Counted from the stretch's first letter, positions 1 to 8,532 are shown. The stretch is DNA of 64,000 bases from Gallaecimonas pentaromativorans (GCF_003751625.1 NZ_RJUL01000007.1:124001-188000), one strand, 5' to 3'. Program-made: numbers and translations. The notes: a model not told the origin generated them from the sequence alone.

Positions 1-645
1 GCAGGCGTCAATCACCGTCATTCCCGGCGCGGCGCCCAGCAGCTGGGCAATTTGCTGGGAGCCCCAATCCTGCTGCTCAAAGCGCCCTTCCTTAAAGGCC
101 TGGGTGCGAAAGACGTTGGCAAAGCGCTTGAGTTTAAGGCAGCTGTCACTGATTACGTCGGTGGCTACCTTCTCTTCGGCCAGGCGCTTTTTCAGCGCGC
201 CGGCATCGCCGTGCAGGGTATTGGCGCGAAGGTATTGAGCCGGTGGCCGGTTCAGGGCCTCGGCCAGGGCTGGCCAGGCATCGCCCAAGCGCTCGCTCAT
301 CAGCTCATAGAGCCAATCGGGGTAGCTTTGCCACAGCACCGGGTTCGCCTTTACTTCGGCCAGCAGCGCTTTGTCCTGGGTAAAGGGCTTGAGTTTAAGG
401 GGCAGGCTGGGGGATTCGAGGGCCGCCCAGGCGGCCAGCAGCGCACTCAAGTCGCCGCTTTTAAGCGGCCAGCTGCGCCCGGCCAGGGCGCCATAACGGC
501 GGGCGTAGCGCACCAAGTGCTGGGCGGCTTGCACCGTCTCGGATTTATGGCGGCCGTCCAGTTCGGCGCGGGCCAGCGCCTTATCCAGAGGGTGATCCTC
601 GATAAGCACGGATTGCAGTATGGAAATAAGCGCTGATTGCATCAT
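1..645 (-). CDS. RsmB/NOP-family RNA m5C methyltransferase (partial)
   Basis: The frame runs off the left edge, leaving the N-terminal 215 codons. Family members transfer a methyl group from SAM to a cytosine of rRNA; the target base cannot be decided here. Visible signs are an N-terminal helical substrate domain (starts MQSALISILQSVLIEDHPLD), the segment RANTLHGDAGALKKRL, the family pattern FKEGRFEQQDWGSQ, and VIDAC, the start of SAM motif I, at the window edge. Two tandem ATGs (645 and 642) are possible starts. The only G-rich Shine-Dalgarno candidate lies in the 3' arm of the neighbour's terminator hairpin. It does not look like canonical rsmB or rsmF, so no symbol is given. Confidence 0.85.
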   Translation of the reverse strand, partial: MMQSALISILQSVLIEDHPLDKALARAELDGRHKSETVQAAQHLVRYARRYGALAGRSWPLKSGDLSALLAAWAALESPSLPLKLKPFTQDKALLAEVKANPVLWQSYPDWLYELMSERLGDAWPALAEALNRPPAQYLRANTLHGDAGALKKRLAEEKVATDVISDSCLKLKRFANVFRTQAFKEGRFEQQDWGSQQIAQLLGAAPGMTVIDAC

Positions 646-672
646 AAAAAAGCCCCGCCAATATGGCGGGGC
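646..672 (-). terminator. Rho-independent terminator of the DUF4382 gene
   Basis: On the minus strand GCCCCGCCA-ATA-TGGCGGGGC forms a perfect 9-bp hairpin (652-672) followed by six T (646-651). The T-run touches the ATG at 645 of the methyltransferase gene, so the terminator doubles as that gene's leader. Confidence 0.85.
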
Positions 673-703
673 ATGCTAGGGCAAAGCCGGGTTTTGAGCA
701 AGC

Positions 704-1675
704 TCAGCCGCCGGTAACCGGGGCGATATCCTGCTCCAGACCCTGGCCCTCGGCGAGGCTCAGCTCATAGCTAAGACCTGCCGGGTTGGGGATGGTCAGG
801 CCCTCGTAGGTTTCTGGCTCATCGTTGATGCCGTCACAAGAGAAGGCCAGGGTGTAATCCCCTGCCGGAATGAGCCCGAACTGGTAACGGTAAGGGTCGG
901 TAGTGCTTGGGTCGGCGTCATCAGACAGGGTTACCGCCATGGACGCCACCGGAATGGAGGCATCGGCCGGTGCGCCGGCGGCGCCGTCGTCAAAATCGTC
1001 GCCCAGGTTAGTCAGGCTGTGGCCGCTGTAGAGATAGACAAAGCCGTAATTGACGTTGTCGGTGCCGGTGTTGCAGCTTTCGGCCAGGGCCGCGTCAACC
1101 TCACCGCCGATTTGGCCGAGGATGGTGCTGTCCACCAGGCTGACGCCACGGGGTTTGAGGATGTAGCGCTGTGGGCCCGGGTTGTAGGTCATGGCTTTGC
1201 GCAGGTTGAAATCCAGGGTGAAGGCCAACTGGCCACCGGCACTGGCGGTAAAGCCGCCCAGTTTCAGCTCATCAGAAGGTACCTTGAGCTCGAAGGTGCC
1301 GTCGCCGGTCTCCACGTAGCTCTTGCTGGTGTCTTCGTCTTCTATCCCCAAGCGCACGTCGGTGTAGGTGCCAGCCGGGATAGCAGCGCTGTCGATGGCA
1401 AGGTAGGTGTTACCGCCTTGGTAGTCGAGCAAGTCCAGGGTCACCGGGTTGCCGCTGGCGTCCTGAACGGGCAATACCACGTCGCTGTCGCCGTCGCGTT
1501 TGAGGATGATGCTGTCGATGGTCACCACCACCTTGTCGGCGCCATCGACCGGCGCGTCACCGATGGACAGCGACAAATTGGCCGTTGCCGGGGTGGGGGT
1601 ATCGTCCCCACCGCCGCCACAGGCGCTCAGCACAAAGATGGAAGAAATCAGCACTGCAAACTTTGTTTTTGTCAT
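704..1675 (-). CDS. DUF4382 domain lipoprotein
   Basis: A 323-residue predicted lipoprotein of unknown function. The first 18 residues form a signal peptide ending in the lipobox LSAC, so Cys19 should be lipidated; a short Gly/Asp/Thr/Pro linker follows. The next segment (LSIGDAPVDGADKVVVTIDS) is typical of DUF4382, a beta-sandwich domain of secreted bacterial proteins. The rest is acidic and beta-rich with two cysteines that could pair. The start at 1675 is preferred over an in-frame ATG at 1705 because GAGGGGAG sits just upstream of 1675. A strong terminator follows the gene, and an inverted repeat lies about 50 bp upstream of the start. Confidence 0.8.
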   Translation of the reverse strand: MTKTKFAVLISSIFVLSACGGGGDDTPTPATANLSLSIGDAPVDGADKVVVTIDSIILKRDGDSDVVLPVQDASGNPVTLDLLDYQGGNTYLAIDSAAIPAGTYTDVRLGIEDEDTSKSYVETGDGTFELKVPSDELKLGGFTASAGGQLAFTLDFNLRKAMTYNPGPQRYILKPRGVSLVDSTILGQIGGEVDAALAESCNTGTDNVNYGFVYLYSGHSLTNLGDDFDDGAAGAPADASIPVASMAVTLSDDADPSTTDPYRYQFGLIPAGDYTLAFSCDGINDEPETYEGLTIPNPAGLSYELSLAEGQGLEQDIAPVTGG

Positions 1676-1724
1676 TACACTCCCCTCTGGTAAGTAGGTG
1701 CTCACAAAGTATGGCGATGCTGAC

Positions 1725-1740
1725 TGTCAGTTGGCTGACA
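1725..1740. promoter_or_regulatory. Inverted repeat upstream of the DUF4382 gene
   Basis: TGTCAG-TTGG-CTGACA is a perfect 6-bp inverted repeat 50-65 bp upstream of the lipoprotein start and just past the acyltransferase stop. It could be an operator or a weak transcription-end hairpin; no T-run follows it on either strand. Confidence 0.35.
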
Positions 1741-1750
1741 ACAGGGGTGG

Positions 1751-2311
1751 CTACTGGTCCTTCCAGCCCAGCAGCGGCGGAATAACCTGGGGGAAGCGGC
1801 CCTGCACCTGCTGGTAAAAAGCCTGGATACGGGCCAAGTCGGCGCGGATATCGCCGCTGGGGTGCAGAGCCTCACCGATCACAAAACGCTTGCGGGGGTA
1901 GTCGATACCCACCAGCACATAGGGCACCTTGGCGGCAGCGGCGATATGGTAAAAGCCGAGCTTCCAGCGGCTGACCTGGCTACGGGTACCTTCGGGGGTA
2001 ACCGCCAGCACGAACCGTGGCAGGCCGGTAAAGTAAGCGGCCACTTGCTCCACCATGTTGTTGGCCTTGTCCCGGCGCACCGGAAAGCCGCCCATGGCCC
2101 GAAACAGGTAACCGAGGGGAAAGGCAAAGAGCTGGTGTTTACCGAGGAAATTTATCTTCAGCGCCAGGGCGCTGCGGGCCAAGACCCCGAAGACAAAATC
2201 CCAGTTGGAGGTGTGGGGCGCCACCACCACCAGGAACTTGTCCGCCGCCGGCATCTGCCCCTCGATGCGCCAGCCCAGGCGGGCCAGCAACCACTTGGAA
2301 AATCGCTGCAT
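1751..2311 (-). CDS. Lysophospholipid acyltransferase-family protein
   Basis: A 186-residue member of the PlsC-like acyltransferase superfamily, which transfers acyl chains to lysophospholipids or similar acceptors at the inner membrane. The HX4D catalytic motif is HTSNWD (about residue 33) and the glycerol-phosphate-binding block appears as PEGTR (about residue 110). At under 190 residues it matches the short subfamily rather than PlsC itself, so the acceptor is unknown. Its start lies 13 bases after the stop of the TPR protein gene, suggesting one minus-strand transcript. Confidence 0.8.
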   Translation of the reverse strand: MQRFSKWLLARLGWRIEGQMPAADKFLVVVAPHTSNWDFVFGVLARSALALKINFLGKHQLFAFPLGYLFRAMGGFPVRRDKANNMVEQVAAYFTGLPRFVLAVTPEGTRSQVSRWKLGFYHIAAAAKVPYVLVGIDYPRKRFVIGEALHPSGDIRADLARIQAFYQQVQGRFPQVIPPLLGWKDQ

Positions 2312-2324
2312 GGTGCTGATGTTG

Positions 2325-4265
2325 TTAGAGACTTTCTGCCAGCAAAGCCCAGTCTGGCTCCGAGGTCAAGGCACTGCCCCCGGCGGTCACGATGATGTAA
2401 CCCTTTTTCAGCTCCGCCAGCAGCGCGGCGCGAATATCAGTCGCTTCCATGGCCCGGGCCGCCACCGGCAAGGGGCTGAGCTGCACCCAGGCATTGGGGC
2501 CGGTCTCGCTGGCCAGTTGCAGCCCCAGTAGCAACAGCTCGCACAGCGGGCCGACATCGGCCACCCGGCTAATTTGCGGGAAATTGGGGAAGTTCAGGCA
2601 GGTGAGTTGCAGACCGTTGCCACCCAGCGCCTGCAGGGACTCGTCCAGCACATCAAAGGCCGCCTGGGGCGCCATTTTCCGGCCAGCGTCTAGCACCACC
2701 AGGTAATGAAAGCTATCCGGCTCGCCAATCAGCAAAGCGCCGGGAAACAGCTGCCTTAGCCTGGCGGCAATGCACTGCTGCATGGCGTTACCGGCACGAA
2801 AGCCGCCCTGGTAGAAGGGCTGGCGGGCAAAGCCGACCCGAAAATACAGCACTTGGCAGTGCAGCCCCTGGCTCAATAGCTGTTCCAGCCGCTCCAGAGT
2901 CTGGCGGCTGTAGGGCAGCTCGGAATGGCGGCGTAAACCGGCGCTTTGGGCCAGGGCAAGCCGCTTTTTGTGTTTGCAGCGCCACAGCGCCAGGGCTAAA
3001 GCCAGCACCAACAGCAGCGCCCCAGCCAACACAAGGCCGAGGCTACTTGGCCGCCAGGGCGCAGGAGCAGGCGCTGGCGTCGGCTGCTTGGCAAGGCTTA
3101 GGCTGCGCTCCATCTCCTGCTTGGCGGCGTCGCTTTGCTTTAGCCTGTCGTCCATCAGCTGGGCATAACGGTCCCAGTAGCGGCGCTGCTCGTCGCCCGT
3201 TGTTACCTGGGCCAGCTGCTTGAGTGCCTTGGCGGCCAGCTCGTTCTGGCGCGGGCTGTCGGTGGTGGCCTGGGCCGCCACCACGCTTTTTAGCAAGGTA
3301 TTGCGCCGGGCCCAGTCGCCTTCTTTGTCAGCCAAATCGGCTGCGGTCAACAAGGCGGCCATGCGCTGCTTCACTAACTTGGCTTTGGCCAGTTTGTCCA
3401 AGGCAACATCGATATAAAACTGCGCCTTGCGGTTGTCGCCCATGGCGGCGTAAACCTCAGCGAGGTTGCTGGCCATGGTGCCTTGCCAGCCGTCGTCTTT
3501 GCTGGTCTCCACATCCTTGTAAACTGCCAGCAGCGCGTCCAAAGCCTCGTCGTAGCGCTGATTGGCAAAATCCACAGTAGCCAGCACCGACGCCGCCCTA
3601 GCCCGCTGCTGTAAGTCCCCTTTGCTTTGGGCCAGCTCAAAGTTCTTCAGGGCCAGCTCCATGAAGGGTTGGCCCAACTGCTGCTTGACCACGATAAGGT
3701 CGGCGGTGGCGTTCAATTCGGTCAGTACATCCCCACCGGCTTGGCTGAGGGTCACAGCTTGCTCAAGGGGCGCAAGGGCCTGGGCGTCCATTTGCAGGGA
3801 GTGGTAAGCATGGCCAAGCTCCACCAACGCTTTTGCCTGCAAACCGTTGCTGCCGGATTTTTGGGCAAGTGCCATCACCTGTTCGGCGTTGTCGATAACC
3901 CGGCTCCAATAACCAGTCCCTCCAAGGGCCAAGCCATAGGTCAGCATGCAGTTGGGCAGCAAGTCGCCGGCATGGGCATCTTTAAGTAACTGGATGCCTT
4001 GCTCGAACAGGCTTAAGGAGCCAGTTACCTGGCGGTCAAGCCGCGCCATCATTTCTGCCTTCAGGCACAGGTAAAGGCCCTGCTGGGGGGCAGGTAGCTG
4101 GCTTAGCGCCGATTCGGGGATTTGAGATAACAGCGCGCGGGCGGAGGGGTAGTCCGCTTGGGCTGTGGCATGATCCGCTTGCGTAAGTAGAAGGGCGAGG
4201 TCCTTTTCTGCCCGGGCGCCAAAGGTAATAAGGCACCCAAAGAGGAGCAGAAGACTGTACTTCAT
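2325..4265 (-). CDS. TPR protein with one membrane segment and GGDEF-like C-terminus
   Basis: 646 residues. A signal peptide (MKYSLLLLFGCLITFGARA) is followed by about 350 residues of helical TPR-like repeats, a single transmembrane segment near residue 410 and a basic stop-transfer (RCKHKKR). The layout puts the repeats in the periplasm and the C-terminus in the cytoplasm. The last 200 residues resemble a diguanylate-cyclase fold with no GGDEF signature, so any activity is probably lost; that is inference. The ATG at 4265 is preferred because the longer frame begins with TTG and would put residues before the signal peptide. Function unknown; probably a membrane sensor or scaffold. Confidence 0.65.
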   Translation of the reverse strand: MKYSLLLLFGCLITFGARAEKDLALLLTQADHATAQADYPSARALLSQIPESALSQLPAPQQGLYLCLKAEMMARLDRQVTGSLSLFEQGIQLLKDAHAGDLLPNCMLTYGLALGGTGYWSRVIDNAEQVMALAQKSGSNGLQAKALVELGHAYHSLQMDAQALAPLEQAVTLSQAGGDVLTELNATADLIVVKQQLGQPFMELALKNFELAQSKGDLQQRARAASVLATVDFANQRYDEALDALLAVYKDVETSKDDGWQGTMASNLAEVYAAMGDNRKAQFYIDVALDKLAKAKLVKQRMAALLTAADLADKEGDWARRNTLLKSVVAAQATTDSPRQNELAAKALKQLAQVTTGDEQRRYWDRYAQLMDDRLKQSDAAKQEMERSLSLAKQPTPAPAPAPWRPSSLGLVLAGALLLVLALALALWRCKHKKRLALAQSAGLRRHSELPYSRQTLERLEQLLSQGLHCQVLYFRVGFARQPFYQGGFRAGNAMQQCIAARLRQLFPGALLIGEPDSFHYLVVLDAGRKMAPQAAFDVLDESLQALGGNGLQLTCLNFPNFPQISRVADVGPLCELLLLGLQLASETGPNAWVQLSPLPVAARAMEATDIRAALLAELKKGYIIVTAGGSALTSEPDWALLAESL

Positions 4266-4418
4266 AAACACATCCAAGGGCCGACCGGCGAATTTTATCG
4301 GCTTATCCCGGCGGAGTCAGCAACCTTTTCTGATTGCTGGGAAAATGGTGCGGTGCTAGTGTCAAAGTCCCAGCCGTTGCCGCCTTTTTGGCCGCCTCAA
4401 TCACCCCCGGGAGTCACC

Positions 4419-4805
4419 GTGGATTACCTGCAGGTTAAGCAGCTACACCAAGGACTGGCGCTGCTGACCATCGTCTTTTTCATCTGGCGCGCCAGCCGCA
4501 GTATCGTCGCCCCGGGCAGCCTGCCGCGCTGGGCCAAGGTGCTGCCCCATATCATTGACACCGCCCTGCTGGCTGCTGGCCTTTGGCTGATGGTGCAACT
4601 GGGGCTGTCGCCGCTCCATAGCGGCTGGCTTGCCGCCAAAATCATCGCTTTGGTGCTGTATATCGCTCTTGGCACCTTCGCCATCAAACGCGGCCGTACC
4701 CCCAAAGCCCGGGCCCTGGCGGCAGTGGGGGCGGTGCTGGTGTTTATCTATATTGTGGGGGTCGCCATTTACAAGTCCCCCTGGGCTTGGTTCTCTGCTG
4801 TTTAA
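4419..4805 (+). CDS. sirB2: SirB2-family membrane protein
   Basis: 128 residues with four hydrophobic segments, matching the SirB2 family by its N-terminal pattern (YLQVKQLHQGLALLT) and length. SirB2 was named from Salmonella as an invasion-gene expression regulator, but the molecular role of the family is unclear. The start is taken as GTG at 4419, preceded by GGGAG; upstream in-frame codons encode a Pro-rich stretch that is unlikely to be translated. It is followed after 9 bases by fpr, with AAGGAGG between them, so the two are probably co-transcribed. Confidence 0.75.
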   Translation: MDYLQVKQLHQGLALLTIVFFIWRASRSIVAPGSLPRWAKVLPHIIDTALLAAGLWLMVQLGLSPLHSGWLAAKIIALVLYIALGTFAIKRGRTPKARALAAVGAVLVFIYIVGVAIYKSPWAWFSAV

Positions 4806-4814
4806 GGAGGTGTT

Positions 4815-5552
4815 ATGGCTCAATGGCTTACTGCCAAGGTGCTGGAAAACCACTCTTGGAACCCAACGCTCTTTAGCCTGCGCGTTAAAGCGCCGCCCTT
4901 TGCCTTTACCGCCGGCCAGTTTGTGCGCCTGGCCCTAAACGGCCCCGATGGCCGGGTACAACGGGCCTATTCCCTGGTCAACAGCCCCCAGGATGAGGTG
5001 CTGGATTTCATGGTCACTCTGGTGCCCGGCGGCAAACTGACGCCGCTGCTGGCGGCATTAAAACCCGGCGACAGCGTCGAGGTGAGCCAGCCGGCCAGTG
5101 GCTTTTTCGTGCTCGATGAGGTGCCGGACGGCAAAAGCCTGTGGCTGTTGGCAACAGGTACAGGTCTGGGGCCTTATCTTTCAATACTGGGCACCGAGGC
5201 GCCCTGGCAACGGTTTGAGCGCATCCATCTAGTGCACGGGGTTCGCCTGGGCAATGACCTCGCCTACGCCGGGCAGTTGCAGGCCATGGCCGCCAGCCGG
5301 CCGCAGTTTCGCTACCAGCCGGTGGTTACCCGCGAGCCCTACCCCGGCGCCTTGAGTGGCCGTTTGCCACAATTGCTCAGCTCAGGGGAACTGGAGCGCG
5401 CCCTGGCTGACCAACTGAATAACGAAAGCCAGCTGATGATCTGCGGCAACCCGGATATGATCCGCGATAGCCTTAAGGTGCTGGCCGAGAAAGGATTAAA
5501 CAAAAACCTGCGCCGCCAGCCAGGTCACGTCACCGTTGAGCAGTATTGGTAA
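4815..5552 (+). CDS. fpr: Ferredoxin--NADP+ reductase
   Basis: 245 residues, the normal Fpr length. It moves electrons between NADPH and ferredoxin or flavodoxin through FAD. The FAD-binding motif is RAYSLVN, the NADP-binding loop ATGTGLGPYLS, and the C-terminal NADP site CGNPDM; the chain ends in EQYW with the terminal aromatic typical of bacterial Fpr. The Shine-Dalgarno AAGGAGG precedes the ATG. It sits between sirB2 and a DUF3014 gene with gaps of about 9 bases on both sides, suggesting one operon. Confidence 0.93.
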   Translation: MAQWLTAKVLENHSWNPTLFSLRVKAPPFAFTAGQFVRLALNGPDGRVQRAYSLVNSPQDEVLDFMVTLVPGGKLTPLLAALKPGDSVEVSQPASGFFVLDEVPDGKSLWLLATGTGLGPYLSILGTEAPWQRFERIHLVHGVRLGNDLAYAGQLQAMAASRPQFRYQPVVTREPYPGALSGRLPQLLSSGELERALADQLNNESQLMICGNPDMIRDSLKVLAEKGLNKNLRRQPGHVTVEQYW

Positions 5553-5561
5553 GGAGCCACA

Positions 5562-6428
5562 ATGCAAGCCGATCCGCAAACCCGTCCGCCCAAATCAGGC
5601 CGTTCTCCCCTTGTTCCCATCGCTATTGTGGTGGTGATTGCAGTGGCCGCCGTGTTGGCCTGGGTCTTCTGGCCCAAAGGCGAAGCGCCCAAACCGGCCC
5701 AGGACAACCTGCCGCCGCCGGTGGTGGAGCAGCAACCCCAACCCGCCGCCGAGCCAGAGCCGGCGCCGGTAGACAACAGCGCCGCCGAGCCCGAACCCCA
5801 ACAGGTTGAAGCTGAGCCAGCCACTCCTGCGCCCGAGCCGGTAAAACTGCCCGCCCTCAAAGACAGCGACCCCATGGTCCGTGACGACCTCAACGCCCTG
5901 ATGCCCTCGCAAAGCGTGGTCAAAACCCAGGAGCCGCAGCTGATTGACAAGGTCACCCAAATTCTCGCTACCGCCGTTGAGGGCTACCTGCCGGAGCGCC
6001 AGCGTCTGATTGCCTCTCCCGACAAAGCCTTTGAAGTGGTACGAGACGGCGACACCATTTATCTGGACAGCGACAGCTATCACCGCTTCGACCCTTACGT
6101 GGCCATCTTTGTCGGCCTGGACGACACTAAATTGCTGGCCTTCCTCGACAAATACCAGCCGCTCTTTAGCGAGGCTTACAGCCAACTGGGCCTGGACGGC
6201 GACAACCTCAAGCCCAACCTGGTGCAAATCATCAATCTTGCCCTGGCCACCCCGGATCCGGCCGAGCCCATCAAACTCAGCCAGCCCAAGGTGCTGTACC
6301 AGTTTGCCGACCCGGCGCTGGAGAATCTCAAGCCCATCCAGAAGATCCTCATTCGCATGGGGCCGGACAACAGGGCCAAGGTAAAAGCCAAGCTTGAGGC
6401 GCTGAAAAGCGCCCTTGATGCTCAATAA
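5562..6428 (+). CDS. DUF3014 domain protein
   Basis: 288 residues. After about 18 polar residues there is one transmembrane helix (PLVPIAIVVVIAVAAVLAWV), then a 65-residue Pro/Glu/Ala-rich linker and a globular C-terminal domain (about 100-288) matching DUF3014. The topology suggests a short cytoplasmic tail and a periplasmic domain on a stalk. Function unknown. It follows fpr by 9 bases and appears to end the operon. Confidence 0.75.
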   Translation: MQADPQTRPPKSGRSPLVPIAIVVVIAVAAVLAWVFWPKGEAPKPAQDNLPPPVVEQQPQPAAEPEPAPVDNSAAEPEPQQVEAEPATPAPEPVKLPALKDSDPMVRDDLNALMPSQSVVKTQEPQLIDKVTQILATAVEGYLPERQRLIASPDKAFEVVRDGDTIYLDSDSYHRFDPYVAIFVGLDDTKLLAFLDKYQPLFSEAYSQLGLDGDNLKPNLVQIINLALATPDPAEPIKLSQPKVLYQFADPALENLKPIQKILIRMGPDNRAKVKAKLEALKSALDAQ

Positions 6429-6464
6429 CAGCGCTTTATTTCGTCGATAAAAATGTTTTGTTTT

Positions 6465-6518
6465 ACCCACCTCCGGCCTTGGCTAATACTCCGACCCGAA
6501 AGCGCCTTGGAGGTGGGT
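6465..6518 (+). promoter_or_regulatory. SD-masking hairpin in the maoP leader
   Basis: ACCCACCTCC (6465-6474) is the exact complement of GGAGGTGGGT (6509-6518), which holds the Shine-Dalgarno directly before the maoP ATG at 6520. In RNA the 10-bp stem with a 34-base loop would hide the ribosome binding site. It may act as a thermometer, a protein- or sRNA-controlled leader, or an operator in DNA. Confidence 0.6.
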
Positions 6519-6519
6519 T

Positions 6520-6876
6520 ATGGATCAGAGCTTTGTCAGTACAAAACGCTTTTTCGACCAGAAGCACTTTCCCCACGGTTTTGCCCGCAGCGGCGACTTC
6601 ACCAAAGCCGAAGCCACGCTGCTGGAAAACCATGGCCAGGCCCTGCAGGCCTTGGCCAGTGGGCTGAGCAGCCCGGTCAGCGCCGAGGAGTTTCAGTTCC
6701 TCGAAAGCTGCCAGGGCACCCGGCCGCCGGTAACGGCACTGGAAAAGGTCTGGGCCAAGTACCAGAAGATCCTCGACCAGAAAAAACGGGTCTTTACCGT
6801 CTGCAACGACTGGCTGAGTGTGCGAAGCGGCACTGCCCGCATCGACGAACCAGACGAGCCGCTGGACGACGACTAA
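6520..6876 (+). CDS. maoP: Macrodomain Ori organization protein MaoP (DUF413)
   Basis: 118 residues, aligning with E. coli MaoP/YifE along its length: STKRFFDQKHFPHGFARSGD near the N-terminus, EEFQFLESCQGTRPPVT in the middle and an acidic tail. In E. coli MaoP acts with the nearby maoS site to organise the Ori macrodomain. A strong SD (GGAGGTGGG) precedes the ATG but is part of a perfect inverted repeat. rimK follows after 63 bases, past a hairpin. The assignment to the family is firm; conservation of the maoS function is inference. Confidence 0.85.
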   Translation: MDQSFVSTKRFFDQKHFPHGFARSGDFTKAEATLLENHGQALQALASGLSSPVSAEEFQFLESCQGTRPPVTALEKVWAKYQKILDQKKRVFTVCNDWLSVRSGTARIDEPDEPLDDD

Positions 6877-6892
6877 CCCCGGCCCACATTGC

Positions 6893-6915
6893 GGGGGCAA
6901 CGCGTTGTTGCCCCC
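6893..6915 (+). terminator. Hairpin between maoP and rimK
   Basis: GGGGGCAAC-GCGTT-GTTGCCCCC is a perfect 9-bp stem with a 5-base loop, followed by a T/C-rich stretch that is not a clean T-run. It could end maoP transcription or attenuate read-through into rimK. Confidence 0.55.
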
Positions 6916-6939
6916 GTTCCTCTTTCTAAGGAGCACCCG

Positions 6940-7815
6940 GTGCGCCTTGCCATTTTGTCCGCCAAAGCCGAACTGCACTCAACCCAGCGCCTGGTTGCCG
7001 CCGCCACCGCCCGTGGCCTTGAGCCCCATGTGCTCAGCCCCCTTTGTTGCCAGCTGACCTTAAACGCCGAAGGCCCGGCCCTTTATTATCAGGGCGAGCG
7101 CCAGCCCACCTTTGCCGCCGTGCTGCCTCGGGTTGGCCACGAGCTGACCCTGCTGGGCGCCACAGTGCTTCGCCAGTTGCAAACCATGGGCAGCTACAGC
7201 CCCACCAGCGCAGCGGCGCTATTAAGTGCCCGCGATAAATTCCACGCCCTGCAACTGCTGCTGGCACAAGGGCTGCCCATGCCCGCCACCGCCTTTGGCA
7301 GCAGTCCTGAGCAAATACCGCGGCTGATGGCCGAGGTTGGGGGCGCGCCACTGGTGATAAAAGTGCTGGAAGGTTCCCAGGGCATAGGGGTCAGCCTCGC
7401 CGACAGCTCCCAGGCCGCCCGCAGCACCCTCGAAGCCTTTCTCGGCGCCAAGGTCAATGTGCTGGTGCAGGAATTCATCAGTGAGTGCGCCGGCCAGGAT
7501 ATCCGGCTGCTGGTGATAGGCGAAAAAGTAGTAGCCGCCATGGCCCGCCAGGCCCAGGACGGCGATTTCAGGGCCAACCTGCACTGCGGCGGCCAGGCCC
7601 ACGCCATCACCCCAACCGACGCAGAATGCGCCATCGCCATCAAAGCCGCCCAAACCCTCGGCCTTGGCATCGCCGGCGTCGACCTGCTGCGCTCAGCCCG
7701 AGGCCCGCTGCTGTTGGAGGTCAATTCCTCCCCTGGCCTCGAAGGCATCGAAAAGGCCTGCGGCCTTGATATCGCCGGCCTGATGGTGGATTTTGTATTG
7801 GCTAACTTGCAGTAA
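6940..7815 (+). CDS. rimK: RimK-type ATP-grasp ligase (ribosomal protein S6 glutamate ligase)
   Basis: 291 residues. RimK adds glutamates to the C-terminus of ribosomal protein S6 using ATP. The sequence aligns from VRLAILSAKAEL onward with E. coli RimK: RDKFHALQLLLAQGLPMP, the ATP-grasp loop EGSQGIGV, DLLRSARGPLLLEVNSSPGL and the DIAG C-terminus. The start is GTG at 6940, supported by AAGGAG at 6929-6934; an earlier in-frame ATG at 6889 lies upstream of the hairpin and would add non-homologous residues. Substrate specificity is inferred from homology. Confidence 0.88.
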   Translation: MRLAILSAKAELHSTQRLVAAATARGLEPHVLSPLCCQLTLNAEGPALYYQGERQPTFAAVLPRVGHELTLLGATVLRQLQTMGSYSPTSAAALLSARDKFHALQLLLAQGLPMPATAFGSSPEQIPRLMAEVGGAPLVIKVLEGSQGIGVSLADSSQAARSTLEAFLGAKVNVLVQEFISECAGQDIRLLVIGEKVVAAMARQAQDGDFRANLHCGGQAHAITPTDAECAIAIKAAQTLGLGIAGVDLLRSARGPLLLEVNSSPGLEGIEKACGLDIAGLMVDFVLANLQ

Positions 7816-7862
7816 TACCAGCTTTTCATAGCCTGTTTGGCTGACGAAAAAGCCCAAAGCCA

Positions 7863-8279
7863 TTAATCCACTAACCGGCACGAAGCTGCTTGCATCAACA
7901 CTGAGGTGTGATGGTGCCCGGAGATAGCCGAGAACAACGTGCCTTGGCATTGGACGAGTGAGCCCAGCAAGGGTTGAAGGTGTCGATAACGAGCGGCGGC
8001 GTCACCGGTAAAGACCAGTTGAACATCGGTAGCCTTGGCGACCGGCGCGTCAATGGCATCGTTGTTATCGGCCTGGGTGCACATTGGGGTGGCAAGATGC
8101 AGCACCAAGACCTTCTCCGGCCTGTCACCATCGGCAACACTGTCGTAGTTTGGCGGTCCCGCAAAGGTCCGTTCCGTCAAGGTCCCGGGCAGTTTGAGCG
8201 CGGATCCATAGCGGTAACAACCATCTTCTCCGGCAGACCCGCTCGCCATAGCCGCCAGCAAAGCAACAGTGGTCAGCAT
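7863..8279 (-). CDS. DUF4431 domain secreted protein
   Basis: 138 residues with a short signal peptide (MLTTVALLAAMASGSAG) and a single domain whose ending (GTLFSAISGHHHTSVLMQ) is characteristic of DUF4431. Three or four cysteines may form disulphides in the periplasm. Function unknown. The ATG is preceded by AAGGGG at a good distance. The gene is convergent with rimK and divergent from the efflux operon, sharing the AT-rich 300-base region with it. Confidence 0.75.
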   Translation of the reverse strand: MLTTVALLAAMASGSAGEDGCYRYGSALKLPGTLTERTFAGPPNYDSVADGDRPEKVLVLHLATPMCTQADNNDAIDAPVAKATDVQLVFTGDAAARYRHLQPLLGSLVQCQGTLFSAISGHHHTSVLMQAASCRLVD

Positions 8280-8436
8280 CCTTACCCCTTTCCGTTCTTA
8301 TGATTGATTTGCTTCCAAAAGATACCGCAGCCGCCTTCATAAAGGCGACTAACGGCCCGTATTAATCAGCGGGCCAAGCCGTTAAAACAACCTTTCAGCG
8401 ACTAAAGCAAGGCCACAGCACAGCCATTCCCCAAAC

Positions 8437-8480
8437 CGGACACTCGGACACCCCCGGACAACGGACACCTCAAACGGACA
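8437..8480 (+). promoter_or_regulatory. Five CGGACA repeats, likely activator sites
   Basis: CGGACA occurs at 8437, 8445, 8455, 8462 and 8475, all in the same orientation. The cluster centres about 100 bp upstream of the predicted start site of the sigma-54 promoter, the usual place for enhancer-binding protein sites. The likely binder is the response regulator encoded in the same operon; that is inference. Confidence 0.6.
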
Positions 8481-8532
8481 GCCCCCATCACAAAGAAAAA
8501 CAAAAAACCATTTAAAATCAAAGAAATAAAAA

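Noticed and set aside
1725-1743. LexA (SOS) box
   Set aside because: CTGT and ACA ends are 10 rather than 8 bases apart, and the gene is not an SOS type.
5595-6470. A 291-codon minus-strand open frame opposite the DUF3014 gene
   Set aside because: No recognisable protein features; the plus-strand gene has a TM helix, linker, SD and operon context.
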